Source: Mucilaginibacter endophyticus
GTDB lineage: Bacteria > Bacteroidota > Bacteroidia > Sphingobacteriales > Sphingobacteriaceae
Reading direction: 5' to 3'
Assembly: GCF_003351025.1 (NCBI RefSeq)
Contig: NZ_QPCG01000001.1
Span: 1,557,949 to 1,621,948 of the forward strand
Length of the DNA: 64,000 nt
The position numbers and the translations under genes were made by a program. Position 1 is the first letter of the stretch. The number at the start of each line of letters is the position of its first letter. The notes under the pieces were generated by a model. The model was not told where the DNA came from, did not search any database, and worked only from the letters and a program-made list of their open reading frames with translations. Below are positions 15,875 to 25,210 of this stretch, piece after piece.

Positions 15875-17847
15875 TATTTTTTCTTGAAGATCATATCACC
15901 TTTTTCGGTAAGGATGATCTTATTAAACAACTCCTTTAGATAAGGATATTCAGCCGGATCATAAACCGACTTATTAAACTGTGTAATGTTTGAAAATGTA
16001 AAGGTGTTATTGTCCTGGTTTTCAAACGTTGTGGCAAACATGCCTCCCTTATTTGGTAAAGAATAGGCTACAACCTGCGGCGGGGTTTCAACAGTGTACT
16101 GAGCCGGCAGGTGCATTACCAAAACCAGGCGTTTATCAGAAGCGTAAGCCCAGTCTACAGGGTAGTCGCGCTCGGCAAGTTTGAACGGATTGGTAGTGCG
16201 TTTCTCCCAGAAATAAGGGTTAAATGCAAGCTTGTCATGATTGGTATTATCAAATGCGTCAATCTCCACTTCGAATGTTTCCCTTAAAGGGCTTTCAAGA
16301 CTATCGAGATTGGTGATGTCTGATTTGAGCACTTTTAACTTAGGTTGTTTCTCGTCAAAGTCCTCAACATATTCATCAATACTATTGAATTTTTTAATGG
16401 CTTTGCGTTTCTCATAAGCATCGTAACCTTTATAATAATTCACGATGCTGCCTTTTAGCTTGCCGTTGTCAAGCAATGTAAGATCGAACATGTGTGTTGT
16501 AGCGGCTTTTTGCTGAGTGCTTAATTCCATCCAGTAAGATGGTTTAGTCATGCTGATAACCCTGCCTTTGTCATTGATGCATTTAAGTGGCAGCAAACCG
16601 AATGAAAGTAACGGATCGGTAGCATCAAGCAGGTAAGTTTGATCGCCAATGGTTAACCTCGCTATAACATAGTTAAAGTCGGTTAGTACCGGATAAAGCG
16701 TATTCACCATGCCATGGTCGCGGGTTGAAAGTAACACAGCTTCTGCATTAAGACCGGCTGCGTTCAAGGCGGTAATCAGTGTAAGGTTGATATCAGCAAT
16801 ACTTCCGGAATGGGTATCTAATGCCTTTTTTTCACCCTCGCTGCTGTAAATACCAATATAATCGTTCCATTTAATCTGGCTTTTTATCCATGTATATAAC
16901 GTTTTTGCTTTGTCAAGCTCATCGGTTTTACCCGCTATAACTGATGCTATTCTTTCTTTAAGCAGGCTTGTGCGTTTTACCTGCGAACCAAATTCATCGG
17001 CTATTTTTAGTTGACGGTCTACATCGCTCCACTCTTTGGTTACTACTGTTTTAACACTGGTATAGGGATTGGTGAACTCAACCAGCTCAAAATAAATGGC
17101 CGATAGAAAGTTTTTACGCGCGGTCATAAAGTCTTCATCAACAAAGGCAGGAATATCCTTCATATCATAAGTAATATGCGAGCAGTCTGCTTTTGAGCCG
17201 CCGGATGAAAAACATTCGCGCTCAACCTCCGAAGTGCTTTTGGTTAACTTCAATACACCACGTATTGAGGCGTTGAAGTTCCAGAAGCCGGGGATATGTA
17301 CTTCGTATTGCGAGTTTATTTTGGGGATATCATCCTGGAATGTCCATCCTCTGAAATGGTCCCAATATGGCGAAATAAGTTCATATTTAAACTCAATAAC
17401 ACAACCCGGGCGTAGCGCAGGTAAAGCAAATTTTACTGTGCTGCCGTATTTGTAATCTTTAACTGTATATACCTTTTTAGCTTCAAATTCTACCTTTTGG
17501 ATAATACCGTTATCGTCTTTATAGTAGGTAAAACCGGTAACATTATTAACTTCTTCCGCTGAGTTATCGCCGTTATGGATCGGTATTTCGATGGTGCCGT
17601 GGGTAAGGCCTTCTTTGGTGAAAATTTTAATTTTGGCGTGATATGTATGGATGAGCCTGATGTGGTCCATATATTCATCAATACGGGTATTACCAAATTC
17701 ATTTAAAAAAACAGCGTTGGCCTGAGGATCTTTATCATATTTGGCCATTTCAATTTCATCGTTGCTTACCCCGGTTTCAAAATCCTGTGCCGAAGCCCAA
17801 TTTGATAAGCCGATAAAAATCAGAAGAATAAGAAAAAATCTGTTCAT
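15874..17847 (-). CDS. DUF3857 / transglutaminase-like secreted protein (probable pseudoenzyme)
   Basis: 657 residues from the ATG at 17847, which begins a good signal peptide (MNRFFLILLIFIGLSNWASAQ); the longer frame to 18021 is rejected. Same architecture as the downstream partner. At the catalytic Cys position it reads 'HSGSIADINLTLITALNAAGL' and at the His position 'FNYVIARL', while the Asp ('LLDATDP') is kept. So two of the three catalytic residues appear lost. It may be a binding or structural partner of the coupled downstream protein. Confidence 0.8.
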   Translation of the reverse strand: MNRFFLILLIFIGLSNWASAQDFETGVSNDEIEMAKYDKDPQANAVFLNEFGNTRIDEYMDHIRLIHTYHAKIKIFTKEGLTHGTIEIPIHNGDNSAEEVNNVTGFTYYKDDNGIIQKVEFEAKKVYTVKDYKYGSTVKFALPALRPGCVIEFKYELISPYWDHFRGWTFQDDIPKINSQYEVHIPGFWNFNASIRGVLKLTKSTSEVERECFSSGGSKADCSHITYDMKDIPAFVDEDFMTARKNFLSAIYFELVEFTNPYTSVKTVVTKEWSDVDRQLKIADEFGSQVKRTSLLKERIASVIAGKTDELDKAKTLYTWIKSQIKWNDYIGIYSSEGEKKALDTHSGSIADINLTLITALNAAGLNAEAVLLSTRDHGMVNTLYPVLTDFNYVIARLTIGDQTYLLDATDPLLSFGLLPLKCINDKGRVISMTKPSYWMELSTQQKAATTHMFDLTLLDNGKLKGSIVNYYKGYDAYEKRKAIKKFNSIDEYVEDFDEKQPKLKVLKSDITNLDSLESPLRETFEVEIDAFDNTNHDKLAFNPYFWEKRTTNPFKLAERDYPVDWAYASDKRLVLVMHLPAQYTVETPPQVVAYSLPNKGGMFATTFENQDNNTFTFSNITQFNKSVYDPAEYPYLKELFNKIILTEKGDMIFKKK

Positions 17848-17972
17848 ACAAATTGTGATAATTAGGGATAATGAAATTAAATAATAAATTGGTATATTAA
17901 ATAAATTAAAAAATTTATTCTGCTGATTAATTTTAGGACATTTGCGACCTTTGCATCTCTGAACACTTACAA

Positions 17973-18998
17973 ATGAAATTAAAATTAAAACGCCCCCTCG
18001 CTTTCTTCGATCTTGAAACAACTGGTACCAATATCGGTGCCGACCGCATAGTTGAAATATCGGTTATTAAGCTTAACCCCGATGGTAGCGAGGAGGTTAA
18101 AACATGGCGTGTTCACCCGGGCATCCCAATTCCGCTGGAGTCGTCGCTGGTACACGGTATTTACGACGAGCATATACAAAACGAAAAACAGTTTAAAGAA
18201 CTTGGCCAGGAAATTGCCGACTTTATTGGCGATAGCGATTTGGCCGGATATAACTCCAATAAGTTTGATATTCCGATGATCATGGAGGAGTTTTTGCGTG
18301 CCGGTGTTGATTTTAACCTGGATGCCCGTCATTTTGTTGATGTGCAGAATATATTCCACCAGATGGAGCAGCGTACCTTAAAGGCCGCTTACCAGTTTTA
18401 CTGCAATAAAGTAATTGAAAATGCCCACTCGGCCGAAGCTGATACCCGTGCAACCATGGAGGTTTTGCTGGCGCAGATAGAACGTTATGAAAACGTAGAG
18501 TGGGAAGATAAAAAAGGAAATAAATTAGTCCCTGTTGTTGGCGATGTTGAGGCTTTACATGTTTTTACCAACCTGAGTAAACCTGTTGACTTTGCCGGCA
18601 GAATGGTGTACAACGAGCAGGGTGAAGAGCTGATAAACTTTGGCAAGCATAAAGGAAAACGTGTAGAGGATGTATTAACTGCCGAACCAAGCTATTACTC
18701 ATGGATGATGCAGGGAGATTTTCCGTTGTATACCAAACGTAAACTCGAGGAGATCCACGTCCGCTGGAACGCTAAAAAAGCAGCAGAACGCCAGGCTAAC
18801 AAAGCAGCCCAGCCTAAACCGGCCGATCAACAGCCTGCAGCTCCAAAGCAAGAGTACCAGAAAAAGGAATATACCAAGCCAGATCATACCAAAAATCAAC
18901 AATATCAAAACAAACCTTACAAAAAGAAGGATGAGCCTGCACAGCCCGTTAACGACGATATGCTTGCTCAATTAGCTTTAAAGTTTAAGAAAGGTTGA
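17973..18998 (+). CDS. DEDDh 3'-5' exonuclease (DNA pol III epsilon-like) with DUF3820 tail
   Basis: 341 residues. The exonuclease domain (about 8-175) has ExoI 'FFDLETTG', ExoII 'LAGYNSNKFDIPM', and ExoIII 'HSAEADTRAT', which gives the DEDDh set. A DUF3820-type segment follows ('INFGKHKGKRVEDVLTAEPSYYSWMM', about 214-245), then a Lys/Gln/Pro-rich low-complexity tail. It probably trims DNA 3' ends in repair or proofreading; it is shorter than a polymerase-fused form. A GACCTTTG -7-like box lies at 17946-17953. Confidence 0.88.
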   Translation: MKLKLKRPLAFFDLETTGTNIGADRIVEISVIKLNPDGSEEVKTWRVHPGIPIPLESSLVHGIYDEHIQNEKQFKELGQEIADFIGDSDLAGYNSNKFDIPMIMEEFLRAGVDFNLDARHFVDVQNIFHQMEQRTLKAAYQFYCNKVIENAHSAEADTRATMEVLLAQIERYENVEWEDKKGNKLVPVVGDVEALHVFTNLSKPVDFAGRMVYNEQGEELINFGKHKGKRVEDVLTAEPSYYSWMMQGDFPLYTKRKLEEIHVRWNAKKAAERQANKAAQPKPADQQPAAPKQEYQKKEYTKPDHTKNQQYQNKPYKKKDEPAQPVNDDMLAQLALKFKKG

Positions 18999-19034
18999 TA
19001 GCTTCTGAATCAGAATTTTCAGAATTTAATATTG

Positions 19035-19066
19035 AAACCCTTGCAAGAATTTATGCAGGGGTTTTT
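19035..19066 (+). terminator. Intrinsic terminator after the exonuclease gene
   Basis: Stem AAACCCTTGCA / TGCAGGGGTTT with one G-T pair, 8-nt loop, and a T6 run. Confidence 0.85.
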
Positions 19067-19110
19067 TGTTGATAATATCCCGAAACCTTAGTCTCGTGAA
19101 TTCGTTCCAC

Positions 19111-19138
19111 TTTAGCCTTTAGCCTTTAGCCTTTAGCC
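19111..19138 (+). repeat. Perfect (TTTAGCC)4 heptamer repeat across the queG stop
   Basis: Four exact tandem copies of TTTAGCC. The minus-strand TAA stop of queG (19133-19135) lies in the last copy. Confidence 0.85.
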
Positions 19139-20065
19139 TTTTAAAAAATCAATATTCCGCTTCAAACCGCTAAATTTTGTGCGCTTAACGGCCGAGTTTT
19201 TAAATACCTTTTGAAAAATATCCTGGCTGATGTCTTGCCAGTCGGCGGTTTTTAAGTGCAGCAGATCGGGGTGGGGGCTGAAGGCCGGCTCGGTGTTCAA
19301 AACAGAGAAACGGTTCCAGGGGCAAACATCCTGGCAAACATCGCAGCCAAACATCCAGTTGTCCATTTTTCCTTTAAACTCCTGGGGGATCTCGTTTTTA
19401 AGCTCGATGGTTAGATAGGAGATACAACGGCTGCCGTCAACCACATAGGGGCCAACGATGGCATCCGTAGGGCAAGCATCAATACAGTTGGTACAGGTGC
19501 CGCAATGATCGGCGGTAGGAGCTATATCATATTCCAGTTCAAGATCGATGATCAGTTCGGCCAAGAAAAAGAATGATCCTGCCTTTTTGTTGAGCAGGTT
19601 GCTGTTTTTACCAATCCATCCCATACCGGCTTTGCGCGCCCAGGCTTTGTCAAGCACCGGTGCCGAATCAACAAACGCGCGGCCACCTACTTCACCAATC
19701 TGCTCGTTGATGATCTTTAGTAATTGCCTTAGTTTGTCCTTAATTACGGTATGGTAATCAATACCATAAGCATATTTGGAAATTTTGGGCGCAGAAGGAT
19801 CATCCTGGCGCTGATCGGTATAATAATTAATGCCTAATGATATAACAGATTTTGCCCCATCTACTAATAAACGCGGATCGAGGCGTTTATCGAAATGGTT
19901 TTCCATGTAGGCCATTTCGCCATGCATATTTTTATTGAGCCAGGCTTCGAGGCGTGGGGCCTCTTCTTCCAAAAACTCGGCTTTAGCTATACCACAAAAT
20001 AAAAAACCAAGCTTTTGTGCCTCGTTTTTAATGAGTTGACTATATGTGGCCTTGTTTTGCTGCAT
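19133..20065 (-). CDS. queG: Epoxyqueuosine reductase QueG
   Basis: 310 residues, the usual length without the extra HEAT-repeat tail of longer forms. It reduces epoxyqueuosine to queuosine in tRNA, the last step of queuosine synthesis, using cobalamin and two [4Fe-4S] clusters. The two ferredoxin-type motifs are visible: '[17 protein letters not shown]' (about 188-204) and '[12 protein letters not shown]' (about 238-249). The conserved '[21 protein letters not shown]' is present. The stop lies inside the TTTAGCC array. Confidence 0.95.
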   Translation of the reverse strand: MQQNKATYSQLIKNEAQKLGFLFCGIAKAEFLEEEAPRLEAWLNKNMHGEMAYMENHFDKRLDPRLLVDGAKSVISLGINYYTDQRQDDPSAPKISKYAYGIDYHTVIKDKLRQLLKIINEQIGEVGGRAFVDSAPVLDKAWARKAGMGWIGKNSNLLNKKAGSFFFLAELIIDLELEYDIAPTADHCGTCTNCIDACPTDAIVGPYVVDGSRCISYLTIELKNEIPQEFKGKMDNWMFGCDVCQDVCPWNRFSVLNTEPAFSPHPDLLHLKTADWQDISQDIFQKVFKNSAVKRTKFSGLKRNIDFLKG

Positions 20066-20226
20066 TGCTGCAAAGATAGTACAAATTAAAATTGATGATT
20101 GTATACGATATGTCGCAATATGTTTAACGGTATTACGTACCTATAAAAGGGTATTAATACTCCGTTTGGCTATAAAATCACTATTGGTTCAGTTTTTGTA
20201 ACTTATAAGCAATACGGATTTATGGC

Positions 20227-20595
20227 ATGCTTGAGCATATAAGATATTTGCCTGCGCATGTGTTAGGGATACATGCAGTTGGCCACGTTAATGTAGACGA
20301 TTATGAAAGAGCTTTACAGCCTTTGCTTGAGCAACAGGTAAGACAAACCGGGAGGATAAACTTTTTACTGGTGTTGGAAACCAATATTAAGAATTTTACA
20401 GCAGGTGCCTGGTGTGGCAATGTCAGGCTTGGACTTAAGTATTTTACCCGTTGGAACAAGGTTGCAGTAGTGACTGATCAGGATGGCGTGCGCGAATTCA
20501 GCCATCTGTTTAAATATATTTTACCGGGTAAGTTTGCCGGATACCGGCTGGAGGATTTAGACGAAGCGGTAAAATGGGTAACGGGGATTAAATAA
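20227..20595 (+). CDS. SpoIIAA-like / STAS-fold protein
   Basis: 122 residues. The pattern 'LGIHAVGHVNVDDYERALQPLLEQ', 'INFLLVLETNIKNFTAGAWCGNVRLGLKYFTRWNKVAVVTDQ' and 'AGYRLEDLDEAVKWV' fits the SpoIIAA-like family (PF11964), a lipid- or partner-binding STAS-like fold of unclear function. It is followed 10 bp later by a small acidic protein gene and a terminator, making a two-gene unit. Confidence 0.8.
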   Translation: MLEHIRYLPAHVLGIHAVGHVNVDDYERALQPLLEQQVRQTGRINFLLVLETNIKNFTAGAWCGNVRLGLKYFTRWNKVAVVTDQDGVREFSHLFKYILPGKFAGYRLEDLDEAVKWVTGIK

Positions 20596-20605
20596 ATATA
20601 TCATT

Positions 20606-20794
20606 ATGGAAACAATACATAAAGCAGCAGTGCTGAATAATGATGATTCGGACCTGCACAACGATGAGTTAGGTGAAAACACCGGCGATGATACCATAAT
20701 AGCCGAAATTGTTCATTTAGCGCCGGACGAAAAGGATATTAGTAAAATGCCGTCATCAAACAAGGGGCAGGGCCCGGCAGGGGAGGATTTGTAG
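20606..20794 (+). CDS. Small acidic protein, function unknown
   Basis: 62 residues, strongly acidic (METIHKAAVLNNDDSDLHND at the start), with no transmembrane segment and no known domain. It lies 10 bp downstream of the SpoIIAA-like gene and before a strong terminator, so it is very likely the second gene of that transcript. Confidence 0.55.
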   Translation: METIHKAAVLNNDDSDLHNDELGENTGDDTIIAEIVHLAPDEKDISKMPSSNKGQGPAGEDL

Positions 20795-20815
20795 ACCCCG
20801 TCCCCAAAAAGGAAC

Positions 20816-20848
20816 AAAAAATGCCCGCTTAAAAAGCGGGCATTTTTT
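20816..20848. terminator. Bidirectional intrinsic terminator
   Basis: Stem ATGCCCGCTT / AAGCGGGCAT with a 3-nt loop, preceded by A5 and followed by T6. A second G/C palindrome, CCCCC-TTTA-GGGGG, follows at 20870-20883. Confidence 0.9.
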
Positions 20849-20891
20849 GTTAAATATTCTCCGAACACTCCCCCTTTAGGGGGCCGGGGGG

Positions 20892-21785
20892 CTAAAAGCT
20901 ATTCCTGATGCTGTTGCTCAGGGTTTTAGTGCTCCAGTAGCCACTGTCCAAAATACGGCGTACGGTCATCAGCGGATCTGTTTGATCTCGTTTATCAGCT
21001 AACTGGAAAGCCATTTTAAAGCCGCGTTTACGCAATTCAGGCAAAGCGGCTTTGTTCCAGATACCAAACGGATAAGCAAAGTAATCCATTTTTTTACCGG
21101 TGATCTCTTCCAAAGTTTTGGTTGGTTTTTCAATCTGGGTAACCCAATCATCAACCGGGCGATTGGTGATCTTACCGTTTTTGCCAATGATTTTCAGGGT
21201 TGAGGTATGTGAATAACGGTCAACACGGTGGTGGTCCCAGGTGTGGCTGGCAACAACGTTACCTTCGTCAGATAGTTGTTTTACCTGCTCTTTGGTCATG
21301 TAATGCGGACGGCCTAATGATACGGTCATCACAAAATAAACCGCTTTAAAACCATACTTTTTAAGGGTAGGGTTAGCGATAGTGAATTGATCCAGATCGG
21401 TATCATCAAATGTAAGCATAATGGGCTTTTTCGGAAGCGGCGCGCCTTTGGTAAGGTAGGCATAAAGCTGATCGGGTAGTATAGTGTGATAACCACTATC
21501 GGCAAGCATTTTAATGTGCTCTTTAAAAGCAGCAATCTGTACTATGTAATCTTTAGCATTTTTTGAATCTGTAGGTTTCCAGTCGCGGATTTGGTGGTAG
21601 CAAAGGATCGGCACCTGCTTACGAGCTAAAATCGCGGCAGCATCGCCTTGCGGGGCAGCATTATTAGTAGTTGCCGGAGTTTCAGTAGCCGGGCTGGCAG
21701 TAGTTGATTTATCAGATGGCTTTGACTGGCATGAAACAGCACCGAAAGCACAAAGAGCCAACATGGCTAATGTTTGTTTTATCAT
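20892..21785 (-). CDS. Polysaccharide deacetylase family lipoprotein
   Basis: 297 residues. Lipobox VSC (Cys19) at the end of the signal peptide is followed by a Thr/Ala/Pro linker to about residue 50. The NodB-type domain carries 'PILCYHQI', 'KPIMLTFDDTDLDQF' (catalytic Asp and metal-binding Asp) and 'VASHTWDHH' (metal His pair), and ends with 'DYFAYPFGIWNKAAL'. Such enzymes remove acetyl groups from N-acetylated glycans, here probably in the periplasm or at the cell surface. Substrate not determinable. Confidence 0.9.
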   Translation of the reverse strand: MIKQTLAMLALCAFGAVSCQSKPSDKSTTASPATETPATTNNAAPQGDAAAILARKQVPILCYHQIRDWKPTDSKNAKDYIVQIAAFKEHIKMLADSGYHTILPDQLYAYLTKGAPLPKKPIMLTFDDTDLDQFTIANPTLKKYGFKAVYFVMTVSLGRPHYMTKEQVKQLSDEGNVVASHTWDHHRVDRYSHTSTLKIIGKNGKITNRPVDDWVTQIEKPTKTLEEITGKKMDYFAYPFGIWNKAALPELRKRGFKMAFQLADKRDQTDPLMTVRRILDSGYWSTKTLSNSIRNSF

Positions 21786-21911
21786 ATTATAGGTTGGTTT
21801 TATTCCTTAATTAACGGCGGCTAAATTAATAATTATATAACATGCAAGCCCCGACATGTAAATAAAATTAATTATCAATTTAGAATTTAACCGTAAGATG
21901 GAAACTAAAAT

Positions 21912-21941
21912 AAAAAGCCCCGCAAACTTTGCAGGGCTTTT
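21912..21941. terminator. Intrinsic terminator between minus-strand genes
   Basis: A-run, AAAGCCCcGCAAA / TTTGCaGGGCTTT hairpin with one C/A mismatch, T-run. On the minus strand it lies after the Gfo/Idh/MocA stop? No: that gene ends at 21961, so transcription leftward reads through this hairpin next, and it terminates that gene. Confidence 0.85.
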
Positions 21942-21960
21942 ATAATTATACTAATTGGAC

Positions 21961-23163
21961 TTATAAAACAATGCGTTTACCGTCTTTTATTGAGCGTTTA
22001 GCAGCGTCAAGGATCTGCATCACTATCATGTTATATTTTAATGATGAACGGTCGTCCGGATTTTTGAGCGGGTTTTGCAACGCTGTAGTAAAATACGCTA
22101 CCGGCGCATCGGCAGGCGAAACGAGCGGTGTTGCTTTATAACCCCGCACACGGTTATTGACTTTTACTTCCACGCTATCCTTGTCAAAAGCGTGGATATA
22201 GCCCTTAGCGCCAAAAATCTCCATATCCTTAATGCTGAAAGGCCAGTTCCATGAAGCCTCTATTTGGCCGGTGGCATTGGCGTATTCAACTATTATGGTG
22301 GCGTCATCTTCAACCTTAGGGTATACGTTGGGTTTGTAATGCCTTGCAATAGCAGTTACCGCTATGGGACGCTGACCTTTCATTAACCAGGTCATCAAAT
22401 CTGCACCGTAGCAGCCAAAATCGTTAAGCGCACCTGCGCCATTCAGAACAGGGTCGGTGAGCCAGCTCAGAAAGTCTTCACTACAACCAATTTCACGGGG
22501 TCCCTGGTGCCCGTCATGAACCACCATTTTGCGGATCATGCCTACGCTATCCAGCTTAACTGTATTGTACGCATCCTGGAACGAAGGGTACCAGGTAGTT
22601 TCATAGTTGGTTAATACCTTAACGTAATATTTAAGCGCCAGGAATTCCATGCGTTTAGCTTGTTCCAAAGTAGCTGCCAGCGGTTTTTCAACCATAACAG
22701 AAATACCCAGGGGGGCGCAGGTTTCCACAATATCAACATGTTTGCCAACCTCATTGTAACCTAATACAATAGCAGGTTTGCGGGTGGTACACATTTTCTT
22801 CAGGTCGTCAAAAAACAGGGAATCGGGCAGGTTATATGCTTTGCCAAATTTTTCCCAAAGCTTCTTGTTAGGTTCGGCAATACCTACAATATTTACGTTA
22901 CCTTTACGGTACTCGCTTAATATCAGGTGAATATGATCGTGGTTTAAGCCCATGATTCCCACTTTTAAAGTAGGTACAGGTTTGTGTACCGCTGGTACTG
23001 TATCTTTTTTTGCCTTGTTGACCGAATCGGCAGGTAAAGTCACCGATGGAGAATGAGCGGGTGCAGAAACAGGCGGCGGAGGTGTTGTTTGTGCCGATGT
23101 AATGCCTATGCCGCTTAAAATAAGCGCAGTTGTAGTTAGCAGTAGTTTTAATTTGGTTTTCAT
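21961..23163 (-). CDS. Exported Gfo/Idh/MocA-family oxidoreductase
   Basis: 400 residues with an N-terminal signal (KLKLLLTTTALILSGIGITSAQ) and a Pro/Ser linker, then a Rossmann fold ('VGIMGLNHDHIHLILSEY', about residue 67) with 'GIAEPNKKLWEKFG' and the 'MVEKPLAA' Glu-Lys-Pro motif. The C-terminal part has 'GAGALNDFGCYGADLMTWL'. Family members oxidise or reduce sugars with bound NAD(P). The signal sequence suggests a periplasmic enzyme, known for some Bacteroidota relatives. Substrate unknown. Confidence 0.87.
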   Translation of the reverse strand: MKTKLKLLLTTTALILSGIGITSAQTTPPPPVSAPAHSPSVTLPADSVNKAKKDTVPAVHKPVPTLKVGIMGLNHDHIHLILSEYRKGNVNIVGIAEPNKKLWEKFGKAYNLPDSLFFDDLKKMCTTRKPAIVLGYNEVGKHVDIVETCAPLGISVMVEKPLAATLEQAKRMEFLALKYYVKVLTNYETTWYPSFQDAYNTVKLDSVGMIRKMVVHDGHQGPREIGCSEDFLSWLTDPVLNGAGALNDFGCYGADLMTWLMKGQRPIAVTAIARHYKPNVYPKVEDDATIIVEYANATGQIEASWNWPFSIKDMEIFGAKGYIHAFDKDSVEVKVNNRVRGYKATPLVSPADAPVAYFTTALQNPLKNPDDRSSLKYNMIVMQILDAAKRSIKDGKRIVL

Positions 23164-23191
23164 GGTTGGTGGTAATGTATGTAGGTTTATA

Positions 23192-24214
23192 TCAAAATAA
23201 TGATGGATTTCCCCCCAGCTTTATCTTGCCCAAATGTTTATAGGCGGCTTCGGTAACTTCGCGTCCGCGCGCTGTGCGCATGATAAAGCCTTCTTGTATC
23301 AGGAATGGTTCGTAAACTTCTTCAATGGTGCCCTCATCTTCACCAACTGCCGTGGCTACGGTTTTTAAACCAACAGGGCCGCCTTTAAACTTATCAATGA
23401 TGGTCAACAGGATCTTATTATCCATTTCGTCAAGACCATGGCTGTCTACATTTAAGGCGTTTAGCGCATATTCAGCTATTTCCGTATCAATTTTGCCGTT
23501 GCCTTTGATCTGGGCAAAATCACGTGTGCGGCGAAGTAAAGCGTTAGCAATACGTGGGGTGCCACGGCTGCGGCGGGCAATTTCATAGGCCCCCTCATCG
23601 GTAATCGGAGTTTTTAATATCGACGCCGAACGTAATACGATGGTGGTAAGTAGTTTAGCGTCATAATATTCTAATCGGGAGTTGATCCCAAACCTGGCCC
23701 TCAATGGCGCGGTAAGTAAGCCCGAACGGGTAGTAGCCCCAACCAATGTGAACGGATTAAGGGAGATTTGTACCGAGCGGGCATTTGGGCCGCTCTCCAG
23801 CATAATATCAATTTTGAAATCCTCCATGGCCGAGTACAGGTATTCCTCAACCAGCGGACTTAAACGGTGGATCTCGTCAATAAAAAGGATGTCGCCTGTT
23901 TCCAGGTTGGTAAGCAAGCCTGCCAAATCACCTGGTTTATCCAAAACAGGGCCCGATGTGATCTTGATACCAACGCCCATTTCGTTGGCAATAATGTGGG
24001 ATAGTGTGGTTTTACCCAAACCCGGGGGGCCGTGCAACAATACATGGTCAAGCGCCTCGCCCCGCTGACGGGCGGCCTGTACAAAGATCTTTAAGTTGGC
24101 TAATATTTTATGCTGACCGGTAAAATCCTCAAACTGCTGAGGCCGTAATACTTTTTCAATATCACGTTCGGCATTGTTGAGACGTTCACGGTTAGGATCA
24201 AGATGCTCATTCAT
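23192..24214 (-). CDS. ruvB: Holliday junction branch migration helicase RuvB
   Basis: 340 residues from the ATG at 24214 ([12 protein letters not shown]); a TTG two codons earlier is less likely. RuvB is the hexameric AAA+ motor that drives branch migration with RuvA. Walker A '[11 protein letters not shown]', Walker B 'LFIDEIHRL', sensor '[19 protein letters not shown]', and the C-terminal winged helix ('[29 protein letters not shown]') are all present. The upstream intergenic region holds inverted heptamer arrays. Confidence 0.97.
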   Translation of the reverse strand: MNEHLDPNRERLNNAERDIEKVLRPQQFEDFTGQHKILANLKIFVQAARQRGEALDHVLLHGPPGLGKTTLSHIIANEMGVGIKITSGPVLDKPGDLAGLLTNLETGDILFIDEIHRLSPLVEEYLYSAMEDFKIDIMLESGPNARSVQISLNPFTLVGATTRSGLLTAPLRARFGINSRLEYYDAKLLTTIVLRSASILKTPITDEGAYEIARRSRGTPRIANALLRRTRDFAQIKGNGKIDTEIAEYALNALNVDSHGLDEMDNKILLTIIDKFKGGPVGLKTVATAVGEDEGTIEEVYEPFLIQEGFIMRTARGREVTEAAYKHLGKIKLGGNPSLF

Positions 24215-24240
24215 TGCCAACGAAATTAGTATTTATTTTT

Positions 24241-24275
24241 GATTTCGAATTTCGGATGTTCGATTTCGGATGTTT
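24241..24275 (+). repeat. Degenerate heptamer array (GATTTCG type)
   Basis: Units GATTTCG, AATTTCG, GATGTTC, GATTTCG, GATGTTT, exactly 7 bp each. Inverted partner at 24333-24367. Confidence 0.7.
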
Positions 24276-24332
24276 ATTTTAAAATCTTTACAAAAAAAAT
24301 GATTCCGAATTTACTCTGAATAATCAAAAATA

Positions 24333-24367
24333 AATCCGAAATCACAATTCCCAAATCCGAAATCAAA
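24333..24367 (-). repeat. Degenerate heptamer array, inverted partner of 24241-24275
   Basis: Units AATCCGA, AATCACA, ATTCCCA, AATCCGA, AATCAAA. The array ends directly at the stop codon of the glycosyltransferase (24368-24370). Confidence 0.7.
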
Positions 24368-25099
24368 TCATCCTTCCGGATATTTCCTGAAAATGCTGTT
24401 GATCTTCATTTGGATAACACCTAAAAATGCTTCGCGGAAAATACTGGTGGACATTTTAGAAGTACCGGCAGTACGATCTGTAAATATGATGGGTACTTCA
24501 ACAAGCTTAAAACCATGTTTAACGGTGGTGTATTTCATCTCAATCTGGAAGGCGTAGCCCACAAATTTGACTTTATTGAGCTGTACTGTTTCCAGTACTT
24601 TACGTTTGTAACACATAAAACCGGCGGTGGCATCCTGTACTTTCATGCCGGTTATAAAACGTACATAAACGGATGCGAAGTAACTCATCAACACCCTGCT
24701 CATTGGCCAGTTCACCACGTTTACGCCGGTTACATAACGTGAACCTATCGCAGCGTCGGCGCCGTCAATACAGGCTTGCCTTAATTTCAACAGATCATCC
24801 GGATTGTGTGAGAAATCGGCATCCATCTCAAAAATATAATCGTAATGGCGGGCAATACACCATTTAAAACCGTGTATGTAGGCGGTACCCAAGCCTTGCT
24901 TACCGGCACGTTCCTCTATAAAAAGGCTACCGTCATATTCGGCCTGTAAACCTTTTACTATCTCCGGCGTACCGTCGGGTGACCCGTCGTCAATAACGAG
25001 TATGTGAAAATCATGAGGCAAAGAAAATACTTTGCGGATCATCCGCTCGATATTTTCCTTCTCATTATAAGTGGGTATGATTACAACGCTATCGGGCAC
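24368..25099 (-). CDS. GT2 glycosyltransferase, polyprenol-phosphate mannose synthase-like
   Basis: 243 residues. The N-terminal GT2 domain has 'VVIIPTYNEKENIERMI', 'LVIDDGSPDGTPEIV', 'GLGTAYIHGFKWCI' and 'FEMDADFSHNPDDL', the signatures of dolichol/polyprenol-phosphate mannosyltransferases, and it ends with 'IIFTDRTAGTSKMSTSIFREA'. The enzyme transfers mannose (or a similar sugar) from GDP-sugar to a polyprenyl phosphate at the inner face of the membrane. It lacks a C-terminal membrane domain. Sugar specificity is inferred only. Confidence 0.88.
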   Translation of the reverse strand: MPDSVVIIPTYNEKENIERMIRKVFSLPHDFHILVIDDGSPDGTPEIVKGLQAEYDGSLFIEERAGKQGLGTAYIHGFKWCIARHYDYIFEMDADFSHNPDDLLKLRQACIDGADAAIGSRYVTGVNVVNWPMSRVLMSYFASVYVRFITGMKVQDATAGFMCYKRKVLETVQLNKVKFVGYAFQIEMKYTTVKHGFKLVEVPIIFTDRTAGTSKMSTSIFREAFLGVIQMKINSIFRKYPEG

Positions 25100-25210
25100 T
25101 GAACAGTATTTTGAAAATTAGGTAATATTTAGGGTGCGAAATTAATCAATTTAAAGGGCATCAAAACAAAAAAAGGAAAGCTTGCGCTATCCTTTTCTTG
25201 TTTTAATATT

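Noticed and set aside
20863..20890. G/C-rich palindrome after the terminator as a second terminator
   Set aside because: CCCCC-TTTA-GGGGG has no T-run; it may be part of a dispersed G-rich repeat, but only one copy is in the window.
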